From Candidatus Thalassospirochaeta sargassi (GTDB taxonomy: Bacteria > Spirochaetota > Spirochaetia > UBA9216): a DNA stretch of 64,000 nt. A program made the position numbers and the translations under genes. How positions within the stretch are numbered: the first letter of the stretch is position 1; the number at the start of each line of letters is the position of its first letter. The stretch lies in contig JAQQAL010000022.1 in the NCBI GenBank assembly GCA_028532855.1, positions 185,763-249,762 on the forward strand, in the 5' to 3' direction. The notes beneath the pieces are model-generated. The model worked only from the letters and a program-made list of their open reading frames with translations. It was not told the origin of the DNA and searched no databases. Of this stretch, positions 39,401 through 47,486 are shown one piece after another.

Positions 39401-41538
39401 CCGGAAATAAAAGCTCAACAGCCGGAAAAAGAATAGACTTGCCGACCACATTAAACACAGTACTTGCCGAAGGCATTGTAAATAACTCTTTTTATAATAC
39501 AGATTTGGAATTGAAAAAAAGTGAAAGCCGTAGTCTTATACGCTATGAGATAAGTACAGAACAGGTTATCCCGCCCGAGGTATCGGTTTTTTCACCTGAA
39601 TTGCCCGAAATTCTTCCTTTTAGAATCGCAGACGGAGAAAGTATTAATTTTACCGTCAGTTTGAAAGAATATAAGGATTATAACGACAGGATCGGTGGTG
39701 CTGAGCAGGTCCTTCGTTTTACAATCGATAAGCAGAATCCAGAACCTCCTGTTATCCGCGGAATAAATGATGGTGAATACTATCTTGATAACTGTTCTGC
39801 TTCCTTTGAATCGAGTGCAGATAAGATTTTCTTCTCTATAAGCAACAATACTGATCAGGAATCTGTATTTACTGAATATAAGGAACAATTTGAAATAAAA
39901 TCACCAGAGGGTACTTTTTACAGTTTTACTATTAATGCTTACACAGAGGATTTTGCGGGAAATAAAAGCTCTGTAAAATCCTGGAATATTACAATTGATA
40001 AAGAAATAATCTATGTATCAAAAGACGGCAAGGATTATTACGAGGGTACCAGGTCAAAACCGTTTCAGAGCATAAATAAGGCCCTTGAGCAGGTGAAGCT
40101 GTCAGAAAGAAAAACAATCTTTCTGGAAGAGGGTGTCTACGATATTATTTCACCTTCTGTTATCGATCAGTCCGTTACGCTTTATGGTGGTTTCAGGAAG
40201 GGGAATTGGCAGGATAAGATAGGTGTGTCAATTCTAAATCTCGGAGAATCATTTGTTGAAGATAATCCGGCGTTTTACGTATACGGCGGAAGTTTTACTT
40301 TTGAAAACATAGAATTTAATATTTTTGAAGAATTTAATAATACGGTCTTTTACATAAATAAAGGCGATCTGAATATCAGGAATTCACGGCTCAATGCAGA
40401 GGGCTCAGCTGCACTTTTGAGCCAGAGTTACGGTAAACTGAATATTTATCATTCAGATTTTAAAGGAAGCATCGGTGAACGGCCCCTGTTGAACAACGAA
40501 TATGGAGCAATCAACATAAGCAACAGCAGTTTTGATTTTTACTCAAAATATTCCAAGCCTGTATTAATCAATGCCTCCAACTGTATAAGCTATAATATAA
40601 ACTCATCAGATTTTGCGTTATCCGGCGGCAATGAGAGTACTGTATTAAAATTTAAAAACAGCAGTGTTATTCTTAAATCTGATAATATTTCCAGTTCAAA
40701 TGCTGCAACATCGTCAACCACAATAGAAAGTATAGACAGCAGGCTTAATGCAACATATTGCAGGTTTAATACCCTCGATTCAAACAGACTTAGTCGGGCT
40801 ATAGCTTCTGAAGATAGCAGTTTGATTTTTAATACAAACAGCTTTAACTTTAATGCCAGAACAGGTATTATCGGTTTCAATATAACCGGTGGAAATTCGA
40901 TTCTAAATAAAAATAATATAACCACTGAAGATTGTAATGATTTCATATACCTTTTCATCCTCAATGGAGGAAATCACCAGATAGAAACCAATATTGCAGA
41001 AACTGGCACAGCTGATGATACGGTTATGCTAAGGTCCCGAAAATCTGATATAGATTTTATAAATAACACAATTCTGTTTTCAGCAGGCAGGAACAACACT
41101 ATCGGTTTTAAACCAGAAGGTAATTCTGTAAATCGTATTATTAATAATATTCTTATAACAGATGGTGATATCAGCCATTCGACTCTGCTCTATCAGGATA
41201 GCGAAAACAATTCAATCTCCTTGAAGAATAACTCTCTTTACGGCTGGACTAAATATACTGACGGTATTAACGAAACCGATAATCTTGTAGGCCTGGATTT
41301 GATTGATGGAATATATTCGGGTGGAATCTATTCCGGCAATATTAATGAATCTCCTGATATGACTTTTGATGAAGGGAGTGGCATGCGATTATCCGAGGAT
41401 TCGAAATGTATTGATTCAGGTTATGACGTTGAAAATATCCTTGAAAACAACCTGGACTTTGACGGGGATTACAGACCGGCTACCGACGGCGGCCGGTCAT
41501 CTTCCTTCGATATTGGTGCTGATGAGTACTATCGGTGA
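36466..41538 (+). CDS. Giant secreted protein with chitobiase-like repeats and beta-helix
   Basis: This 1690-residue protein has a signal peptide (about 1-23). Residues 190-1170 carry about ten Ig/FN3-like beta domains, several of the chitobiase C-terminal type (around 365-405: IYYSIDGTTPGKSSNLYKK), with repeated TIDK or RIDK linkers before Pro-rich starts. From about residue 1180 a DUF1565-like opening (VSKDGKDYYEGTRSKPFQS) leads into a right-handed beta-helix rich in Asn/Ser, ending in DIGADEY. This architecture suits a surface or secreted carbohydrate-binding or adhesive protein. No catalytic residues were identified. Start TTG 36466 overlaps the phosphoribosyltransferase; the stop abuts the convergent lipoprotein gene without a gap. 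Confidence 0.75.
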   Translation: MNKRTLIFFIIFILTVPFFIYAAELFDKPAGIYNDDIFISLSGLMNDDEVFYSFKKDDPNPVIPYHGGLLLSAVPGEERVYNISLKINDNIYQADYLIDKKNPLPVSSEYTENENGSGYRFNLIENDAAVYYGFDEYNRNQTYLWEGELITPPKSGFIYYFTVDSAGNKSRTTVITPPIINKSTYRADLNVKSPVEGIFLNTQLLYIDKEGFEWIRYTLNGYDPEESGSEYNEPVEIRRYGTVNLKIAAKPYNSSRIIRKDITYQVNTKAPLKNVPESGIYADTITFRSNLSGHRYCLEDRSPNADDPVIYEKLQINPIYGGVKYSTVRINNSDNPTEGDYRFFYVIDDRFPASPIIECDSRLPSENIVDVSISGPVYSDIYYSIDGTTPGKSSNLYKKSFSLEIPENKNAGSVIIKARAVSLNGKPSGIVSRIFTYDTMPPEKPEVSIVKNSDSGLYELEYSLLDDERLFFTISETEDADYSNFYPVSRENFFLDIPDGMTKNFQFIFAAADSAGNWSEKTEPIKITIDKTVPPSPVVTFENNKITIESSYKIFYNLAITRNDRMLFSKNDKYETPVLLEDDFLDGTLSLNVTLQDENNRQYNYRYKYYFPEKPREKEAVLFSRKSEDIYSGSDVIFYAYPDGINEELFYFLTEYDNEGKGILSGPFDTNGIITIEGTDKRKIDYLLEVYSINKESGKKSKVSNYEFTIDNEKPAIPVISGIENGAVVSDRVIISHESDEDSIVFLNSSNDKESLGYLFTDDSIIFNKDIVFDVEENEEKDFFLKIGAGDAAGNSVENEEIFRFRIDKKAPDFSNLHLNVDSAVHNDNIEITCDNYHDIKYYYETGLKGTSVPIPDLNSDFFIDKLILENNINKDSSFIIKIIPADTAGNIGKFPMSFMYRIDKDIPVTCEPEVSLNENNNKVFVSWPLSEDRIYYRITKDGPDKETEGWIEYFNPFSVKYSSSTKDIVIEYYFEDDAGNKSSTAGKRIDLPTTLNTVLAEGIVNNSFYNTDLELKKSESRSLIRYEISTEQVIPPEVSVFSPELPEILPFRIADGESINFTVSLKEYKDYNDRIGGAEQVLRFTIDKQNPEPPVIRGINDGEYYLDNCSASFESSADKIFFSISNNTDQESVFTEYKEQFEIKSPEGTFYSFTINAYTEDFAGNKSSVKSWNITIDKEIIYVSKDGKDYYEGTRSKPFQSINKALEQVKLSERKTIFLEEGVYDIISPSVIDQSVTLYGGFRKGNWQDKIGVSILNLGESFVEDNPAFYVYGGSFTFENIEFNIFEEFNNTVFYINKGDLNIRNSRLNAEGSAALLSQSYGKLNIYHSDFKGSIGERPLLNNEYGAINISNSSFDFYSKYSKPVLINASNCISYNINSSDFALSGGNESTVLKFKNSSVILKSDNISSSNAATSSTTIESIDSRLNATYCRFNTLDSNRLSRAIASEDSSLIFNTNSFNFNARTGIIGFNITGGNSILNKNNITTEDCNDFIYLFILNGGNHQIETNIAETGTADDTVMLRSRKSDIDFINNTILFSAGRNNTIGFKPEGNSVNRIINNILITDGDISHSTLLYQDSENNSISLKNNSLYGWTKYTDGINETDNLVGLDLIDGIYSGGIYSGNINESPDMTFDEGSGMRLSEDSKCIDSGYDVENILENNLDFDGDYRPATDGGRSSSFDIGADEYYR

Positions 41539-42804
41539 TTATTCGACATCCCAGTCCCGATAATCACCATCTTCGTCTTCAACCATGCTATTAATCCATA
41601 ATCCGGCATTTAATCCCAATCCGAAAACAACAGGATCTTCAGGCTCGGTATCAAGATAAAAACTTGTAATAATGCTATCGCTCATATCAATAATTGAAAA
41701 TTGATTTTCTGTAGTTAAATCAGTATCCTCTTCTTCAGGTGAATCGAAGGAGTTATCATCAAGTGACATTTCATAATAACCTTCATCAGAGCCTGCAAGA
41801 AGAACATCAATGCCTTCAGATGCTATTTCGATATGAACTATATTGTGAAGTGATTCAAACAGGCCGTATTCGGGGTCATCTTCGTCGTCTTCTTCAGTAT
41901 ACTGATTTGATATTGTAGTCCATTCACCACCAATATATTTCAGCATTACGCCCTCTTTTGAAGTAATGTATACCTCAGTTCCAGCTTCATCATCGTCAGT
42001 TTCGGCACAGACTACACCTTTGAAACCTTCGCCTGAAAGATACTCGATTTCTCCGCCTACAACACAATCTTCAGCCGCCATAGCATCATCCGTAATGTCT
42101 GTAAAGGTCGATTCACCATCAGTGGTAAAGATATTATTTCCCATAACAATCCAGAAGGTGTCTGAAACAGAATCGTAGTCAACACGAAGTCCACCGCTTG
42201 CATAAAGCCCAGTCTGAAGTGTAAAGAACGCAGTCGTTTTGTCGAAACCGGCTACATCAGCTATTTTGATGTTATATGATGTAGCTGATGTAGCTGTAAG
42301 AAAAAATATCTTATCCTCACATACCTCAAGCTCCACAACATATTCTTCGGGGTCCAGAAGATCAAAATTCAACGGACCGGACCAGGCTTCTGAACCGTCA
42401 AAACCTGCGGTATCAAGGCTGAAAACCTGGAAATCAGTGCCATCTGTTGAATAATATACTGCGTAAATTAAATCATCCACGAGAATCATATCATAGGTAA
42501 GATATAGATCATAATCGCTTAGCGATTCCGAAGAGTCATCAGGATTATAACTCTGAACTACATCATCTTCATTCTCCGGCCAGGCTGAACCGCTTGCAGC
42601 CTCTCTGTAATAAAAGTTGCCTGCTGCTACAAAATAATAATCAGCATTCCGTTCAATCGCCCCGATGGTTATCTCGTTAGAGAGGTTGCCGTTTGTTATC
42701 TCAGTTTCCTGTTCAAGACTGTAAAAAAGACCGCCTTCCTCGGTTCCGCATCCGTAAAAAGAAATTATGATAATAATCAGTAAAAAATATCTGTAAAGTT
42801 TCAT
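41539..42804 (-). CDS. Predicted lipoprotein, possible beta-propeller
   Basis: The 421-residue product begins MKLYRYFLLIIIIISFYGCG, a lipoprotein signal with the acylated Cys at residue 19. The mature part is acidic (clusters of Asp/Glu) with repeated strand-like blocks around short YFVA, FFLT, IWVV-type strands, suggesting a beta-propeller or similar; no family name can be given. It is transcribed toward the giant surface-protein gene and directly abuts it. It lies downstream of the outer-membrane barrel gene with 9 bases between, so both share the promoter at 43463-43491. Confidence 0.65.
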   Translation of the reverse strand: MKLYRYFLLIIIIISFYGCGTEEGGLFYSLEQETEITNGNLSNEITIGAIERNADYYFVAAGNFYYREAASGSAWPENEDDVVQSYNPDDSSESLSDYDLYLTYDMILVDDLIYAVYYSTDGTDFQVFSLDTAGFDGSEAWSGPLNFDLLDPEEYVVELEVCEDKIFFLTATSATSYNIKIADVAGFDKTTAFFTLQTGLYASGGLRVDYDSVSDTFWIVMGNNIFTTDGESTFTDITDDAMAAEDCVVGGEIEYLSGEGFKGVVCAETDDDEAGTEVYITSKEGVMLKYIGGEWTTISNQYTEEDDEDDPEYGLFESLHNIVHIEIASEGIDVLLAGSDEGYYEMSLDDNSFDSPEEEDTDLTTENQFSIIDMSDSIITSFYLDTEPEDPVVFGLGLNAGLWINSMVEDEDGDYRDWDVE

Positions 42805-42813
42805 TATTTTTCC

Positions 42814-43434
42814 TTAAAAGTGATAGACACCTGATAGACTAATCTGTAGAAAATTTGCAATCCTGGTCTCATTCTTATATGTGTTGAAATATAATTCCGG
42901 CATAAACCAGTAATCGAAATTCAAACCGAGAGCCCATTCACCATTGATGTTATAATATGCGCCGGCGCCTGGCTTTATCAATGGGGTAATCCTGAAATAA
43001 TCATCAAACGAGTTCATAGATACACCTACATTAATGTAAATCGGAAATTCAAATGGATATTTCAGAAAATAATACTGGGTTACAAATGTTATAGGAATCA
43101 TTGTCAGTGAACTGTTGTCTGTTGCAGCATACATTCCTGCAAGTTCACCTCCGAGCATCAGATTATCCCTGACAAAGAATCCGAGCTTCAGACTTCCAGA
43201 GACTCCTGTATGAGTGCTTGATAAGGTTCCTACAAGCGGTTCATCATCTTCATGAAAAGGTGCAAGGGTGAATAACGGGAAAATTGCTCCCGCATTCAGA
43301 GAAAAAAGCTGCTCGCCTCTAGTGAACGCAGCTATTCCGGCATAATCATCATCAGCAGGCTCATCTTCCTGAGAGAAAACAGGCACAGCGATCAAGAAAA
43401 TAAGGCAAATTAAAGTAAAAATTTTATTCGTCAA
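42814..43434 (-). CDS. Outer-membrane beta-barrel protein (about 206 residues)
   Basis: A signal peptide (TNKIFTLICLIFLIAVPVFSQ) is followed by amphipathic strands (FSLNAGAIFPLF, GSLKLGFFVRDNLMLGGEL, FPIYINVGVSMN) ending in a C-terminal aromatic residue (SGVYHF), the usual mark of a barrel inserted by BamA. TTG 43434 is preferred because it gives a clean signal peptide and follows GAGAGG; the frame continues 19 codons upstream to 43491 across the promoter. Small eight-stranded barrels of this kind are widespread in spirochaetes; function unknown. Confidence 0.72.
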   Translation of the reverse strand: MTNKIFTLICLIFLIAVPVFSQEDEPADDDYAGIAAFTRGEQLFSLNAGAIFPLFTLAPFHEDDEPLVGTLSSTHTGVSGSLKLGFFVRDNLMLGGELAGMYAATDNSSLTMIPITFVTQYYFLKYPFEFPIYINVGVSMNSFDDYFRITPLIKPGAGAYYNINGEWALGLNFDYWFMPELYFNTYKNETRIANFLQISLSGVYHF

Positions 43435-43462
43435 CGTAATACCTCTCTTGAGTGTCAGAAAA

Positions 43463-43491
43463 ATAGTACCATCTACCACTCCTTTTTTCAA
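43463..43491 (-). promoter_or_regulatory. Minus-strand promoter for the barrel and lipoprotein genes
   Basis: On the minus strand TTGAAA (43491-43486) and TACTAT (43468-43463) have 17-base spacing. The start of transcription would be near 43456, with GAGAGG before TTG 43434. Confidence 0.6.
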
Positions 43492-43503
43492 GGATATGTT
43501 GAA

Positions 43504-43526
43504 TTTAGCACGTTTTATATGCTAAA
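43504..43526. promoter_or_regulatory. Palindrome upstream of split purH, candidate operator
   Basis: TTTAGCA (43504-43510), 9 bases, TGCTAAA (43520-43526) is a perfect 7-bp inverted repeat. A possible promoter overlaps it: TTGAAT (43499-43504), 18 bases, TAAAAG (43523-43528). A ribosome-binding site AGGGGG (43539-43544) precedes ATG 43550. It does not match the E. coli PurR box. Confidence 0.45.
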
Positions 43527-43549
43527 AGTATAACTACCAGGGGGCATAA

Positions 43550-44218
43550 ATGCATTTAAACCGAGTAGAGAAAATTGACGATAAAGTCGTTGTAAAAAAT
43601 GTTCTTGCCAGTGTAGCTGACAAGAATGGAATAGAGTTTTTTGTTAGAGAATTAATCAGCATAAATCCTGAGGTGCATATATATTCAACTGGTGGAACCT
43701 ATTCAAAAATCAGGGAGATTCTCGGTTCCGGCTATGAAAAGAATCTGAAAAAAGTTTCTGATTATACTGGACAGCCTGAAATGCAGGGTGGTCTTGTTAA
43801 AACACTCGATTTCAAGATATATCTTGGATTATTAAGTGAAACCTATAATGATGCTCATAAAAAAGATCTTGAAAGAACATCAGCCATAGAGTTTGATATG
43901 GTTGTTGTTAATCTTTATCCTTTTAAGGAGACTATAAGTATGGACGATGTTACCCTTGAAGATGCTAGAGCAAACATTGATATTGGCGGTCCCTGCATGC
44001 TCAGAGCATCCGCAAAGAACTTTTTGAGAGTAGCTTCTGTCTGTAATCCTGATGATTATCAGGAAATAATAAAGATTATGAAAGATAATGACGGCGCTTT
44101 GCCGCTTGATTTTAGATTTGCACTTGCCGAAAAAACATTTAAACATACAGCTGAATACGATACCGAAATATCATCCTATATTGCTGGCGCCGATTATAAA
44201 GGATTTTACAATGTCTGA
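43550..44218 (+). CDS. purH: IMP cyclohydrolase domain as separate protein (PurH N-part)
   Basis: This 222-residue product is only the MGS-like IMP cyclohydrolase part of PurH, which closes FAICAR to IMP. The fold markers are present: STGGTY, NLYPF with the active Tyr, NIDIGGPCMLR with the Asp, and ASAKNF with the second Lys. The first active-site Lys lies in GGLVKTLDF; the usual sequence there is GGRVKTLHP, so the preceding Arg and the His are replaced. The gene ends at TGA 44218, and the transformylase gene begins at ATG 44211 in another frame, with 8 bases of overlap. This is a coordinated two-gene layout, not an obvious decay. Confidence 0.85.
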   Translation: MHLNRVEKIDDKVVVKNVLASVADKNGIEFFVRELISINPEVHIYSTGGTYSKIREILGSGYEKNLKKVSDYTGQPEMQGGLVKTLDFKIYLGLLSETYNDAHKKDLERTSAIEFDMVVVNLYPFKETISMDDVTLEDARANIDIGGPCMLRASAKNFLRVASVCNPDDYQEIIKIMKDNDGALPLDFRFALAEKTFKHTAEYDTEISSYIAGADYKGFYNV

Positions 44219-45464
44219 TAAAAAGCTATCTTCAATGTACAGCAGAATTATTGAGGATTTATTTCCTGCAAATATGGAAATAACTTTTCATGATAATGGT
44301 AATAATAGACAGACTCTTTTCTATGAAAAAGCACTATGGACTATAGACGGAGAAAGCAAAGGACTGCGCTACGGAGAGAATCCTGATCAGGAAGCAGCTC
44401 TTTACAAACTTGTTAACGGCAACCTGACTCTTGGTGAAGTAAGCACTATTCTTCCGGGACAATATCTTGCTTCTGATGTTGAACTTGTTCAATCAGGTAA
44501 GCATCCCGGAAAAACTAATATAACTGACATCGATAACTCATTAAATATCCTCAGATATTTCAGCGATGAGCCGGTTACGGTTATCGTAAAACACAACAAC
44601 CCCTGCGGAGTAGCCAGGGGGACAACGCTGGCAGAATCATATATAAAGGCGCTTATGGCCGACAGGATTGCCGCATTCGGGGGAGCAATTGCAGTAAATA
44701 AACCTCTCGATAAAGAAACTGCAGAGCTTATAATTGAAAGCTATTCAGAAGTCGTCGCAGCTCCTGAGTTTGAAGCCGGTGTAATTGATATACTTTCAAA
44801 AAAGAAGAACCTCAGGGTTATGAAGGTTGGTAACATCAGCCGTCTTCATGACTTTGTAGGACGGCAGTTTGTTGATTTCAAATCGCTGATTGACGGTGGG
44901 CTTGTTGCTCAGTGGTCTTTTGTGCCAAAAGCCTCTGAAAAAAGTTTTCTGCCGGCTGTAACTGAATATAAGGGGAAAGAGTATAGGGTTAACAGGCAGC
45001 CTACAGCTGCTGAAATGAACGATATGATCTTCGGCTGGCTTATTGAAAGCGGCATAACATCTAATTCTGTTATCTACGTTAAAGACGGCGTGACTGTAGG
45101 TATCGGTACAGGTGAACAGGACAGGGTGGGGGTTGCAGAAATTGCCCGTGATAAAGCATATCGCAAATTTGCCGACAAAATCTGTTATGAAGAATATAAA
45201 ACACCGCTGAGCCTTATGAAGGACCCGGATGTTCTGAAAGATATAGATAAAAGAACAGCCGCAGCTAAAGGCGGTATTAAAGATTCAGTAATGGTTTCAG
45301 ACGCCTTTTTCCCATTCAGAGACGGTATAGAAGTAGGGCTGAACGAGGGTGTGACCGCCGTAATTCAGCCCGGAGGTTCTTTGCGGGATTTCGAAAGTAT
45401 TGAGGCTTGTAACGAAAAGAATGCTGCCATGATCTTTACCGGACAGAGGAGCTTCAAACATTAA
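44211..45464 (+). CDS. purH: AICAR transformylase as separate protein (PurH C-part)
   Basis: The 417-residue protein is the AICAR formyltransferase half of PurH, converting AICAR to FAICAR with 10-formyl-THF. The catalytic Lys-His pair is in IVKHNNPCG, and the family blocks LRYGENPDQEA, AAFGGAIAVNK, RQPTAAEMNDM and FFPFRDGIE are present. ATG 44211 overlaps the cyclohydrolase stop by 8 bases and starts MSDKKLSS; the frame reaches upstream to 44088, but that part is in the preceding gene. Expect translational coupling and possibly a complex between the two products. Confidence 0.92.
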   Translation: MSDKKLSSMYSRIIEDLFPANMEITFHDNGNNRQTLFYEKALWTIDGESKGLRYGENPDQEAALYKLVNGNLTLGEVSTILPGQYLASDVELVQSGKHPGKTNITDIDNSLNILRYFSDEPVTVIVKHNNPCGVARGTTLAESYIKALMADRIAAFGGAIAVNKPLDKETAELIIESYSEVVAAPEFEAGVIDILSKKKNLRVMKVGNISRLHDFVGRQFVDFKSLIDGGLVAQWSFVPKASEKSFLPAVTEYKGKEYRVNRQPTAAEMNDMIFGWLIESGITSNSVIYVKDGVTVGIGTGEQDRVGVAEIARDKAYRKFADKICYEEYKTPLSLMKDPDVLKDIDKRTAAAKGGIKDSVMVSDAFFPFRDGIEVGLNEGVTAVIQPGGSLRDFESIEACNEKNAAMIFTGQRSFKH

Positions 45465-47486
45465 ATGCAGTATAAAAAAAAGCTTCTTTTAATCGCATCA
45501 ACAGCAGCCTTTTTGCTTTTGCTTGCATTCAACATAATCAATTTTATCCAACTCAACAGGGTAAAAACTCAGCAGCAGGTTTCCGGTGAAATATTACTGG
45601 ATGAATCGGCGGTAAACAGAAAAACATCCGATTACCTCAATAATATCGGGAGCATGCTTGCTTATGATCTCAACCGCACTCGCGTCTCTTTAGGCCTGCC
45701 AGTCAGAGATTATCCATTTAAAAATATTACTGATGACGGGCCTATAGATGAAGTTATATCTGAAAACAACGTTTTAATCGATGCAGTAGATGTACTTATG
45801 GAGGCAGAATCTGATAATCGTAAATCTGCCATGCTTGGCAGATTTCTTCGTAATGATATAATAGTTAATTATATAGAAGATACCGGTTCAAGTATAAGCA
45901 AGCAAAATAATCTTAACTTCAGCATTGAGGATACTGCCGGAACCTACGCAGAGATTAGTGCCTCAAGTGAATCTTCTGTTTTAATAAAGAGTTTTTCAGG
46001 AGAGGAGCTTAATGTCACGACAGCGTCAAAAGAAGCAGTCTTTTTTCTTCAGAAACATCATGACCTCTTTAAAACAGTTATTGATGAACACAATAAAATG
46101 AAATCTGAACTTTATAGATTAAGCCTTGATAAAGATATTACATCAATGCTTGGAAGAGTAAAAAACCTTAATTTCGAAAATAATACTATCACAGTAAGCA
46201 ATATATACAACTCTGAAAAAATCACTGCAGAGCTGGTTGCCAATAGTACTAGATCATATTTCACTCTTAACGGGACGGGAACTTATGAAGATATTGAGTC
46301 TTTAAAATCAGAATTAATTAAAAAAATAAAAGAAATGGATCTCAGAACACTTGATGAAACTATTGTCGATAATGCTAAGACCGAATTAGAATTAAAACTT
46401 GCAGATTCAGATTTTAAAGCCTATCTCAAAGGTCTCAGCCTACACATAGCTGATCATGTCCGTGAGGATAATGACTATATTTACTATGATCTAATCTATG
46501 CTGACGGGACAAAATTGGGTTCATTTTCAATCTTGAAAAAAATCGGAGAGATATATCTTGTCGATGCTGATGAAGTACCTGTTTCATCACTTAAAACCAT
46601 GAATATCAAACAGGAGATTGAAGAGCGTCGTGAGCGCTCATTGGTTATCCCTGAAAACATTCCGGAAATTGACAGCCTGTACTCAAACAGTGAGTCTGTT
46701 ACCTTCCTTCTTGTCGGTAATCACGAACTGAATACTGATACAATGATACTTGTTCATGCTGATAAAACCACAGGAAAAGCTTATATGATAGGAATCCCAA
46801 GGGATCTTTACTGGAAAGGCCGAAAGATAAACAGTATTTATCTTAATTACGGTGCGGAACAGTTTAAGAAGGAACTCTCTGAGATTACAGGTCTTGAGAT
46901 ATCCAACTACATTATAGTTGATATGTACGCATTTATTGATATTGTAAACATCCTCGGTGGCATTGAGGTTACCCTTGAGGAGGACCTTGTTGATCCGACA
47001 TACAAGATAAGAGAAAACGGAGAATGGTCTACTCTGAACTATTCTAAGGGAACATACAATCTAAACGGGGTGGAATCTCTACGGGTCGCACGCTCAAGAC
47101 ATGGATCAAACGATTTTGAACGCTCCAAACGCCAGCAGCAGATTATTGAAGTCTTTTTGAACAAAATACTTGAACTCAAAATTACCGACATCGATAAGGT
47201 CTACAATATGATGCAGGCTATTTTTGAATATATCGATACTGATTTTACCCTCGTTGAGATGATGAGTCTGTTTAACAATTACAGCGATGTTGAACTTGCA
47301 GGTAAACATGTTTTGAGTTTTGATAATATTCTTTACGATACCTACAGCAATATATACCTTCTTGAAGATAAAGAAATAGAATTTGATGAAAACTTCAACA
47401 AGGGTGCATGGATACTTTTCCCTGTTGATAACGACTGGAATAATATCCGCTGGTATGTACGTCGAATTATAAATGGAGAAATCTAA
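45465..47486 (+). CDS. LytR-CpsA-Psr (LCP) family phosphotransferase
   Basis: The 673-residue protein has an N-terminal membrane helix (about 7-27), a long extracytoplasmic helical region (about 30-400) and a C-terminal LCP domain (about 411-600). LCP features are NTDTMILV (metal-binding Asp), GIPRDLYW (Arg for pyrophosphate) and ARSRHGSNDFERSKRQQQII. LCP enzymes attach glycopolymers to peptidoglycan in Gram-positives; the acceptor in a spirochaete is unknown. The long N-terminal region is unusual. ATG 45465 follows the purH stop with no gap. Confidence 0.85.
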   Translation: MQYKKKLLLIASTAAFLLLLAFNIINFIQLNRVKTQQQVSGEILLDESAVNRKTSDYLNNIGSMLAYDLNRTRVSLGLPVRDYPFKNITDDGPIDEVISENNVLIDAVDVLMEAESDNRKSAMLGRFLRNDIIVNYIEDTGSSISKQNNLNFSIEDTAGTYAEISASSESSVLIKSFSGEELNVTTASKEAVFFLQKHHDLFKTVIDEHNKMKSELYRLSLDKDITSMLGRVKNLNFENNTITVSNIYNSEKITAELVANSTRSYFTLNGTGTYEDIESLKSELIKKIKEMDLRTLDETIVDNAKTELELKLADSDFKAYLKGLSLHIADHVREDNDYIYYDLIYADGTKLGSFSILKKIGEIYLVDADEVPVSSLKTMNIKQEIEERRERSLVIPENIPEIDSLYSNSESVTFLLVGNHELNTDTMILVHADKTTGKAYMIGIPRDLYWKGRKINSIYLNYGAEQFKKELSEITGLEISNYIIVDMYAFIDIVNILGGIEVTLEEDLVDPTYKIRENGEWSTLNYSKGTYNLNGVESLRVARSRHGSNDFERSKRQQQIIEVFLNKILELKITDIDKVYNMMQAIFEYIDTDFTLVEMMSLFNNYSDVELAGKHVLSFDNILYDTYSNIYLLEDKEIEFDENFNKGAWILFPVDNDWNNIRWYVRRIINGEI

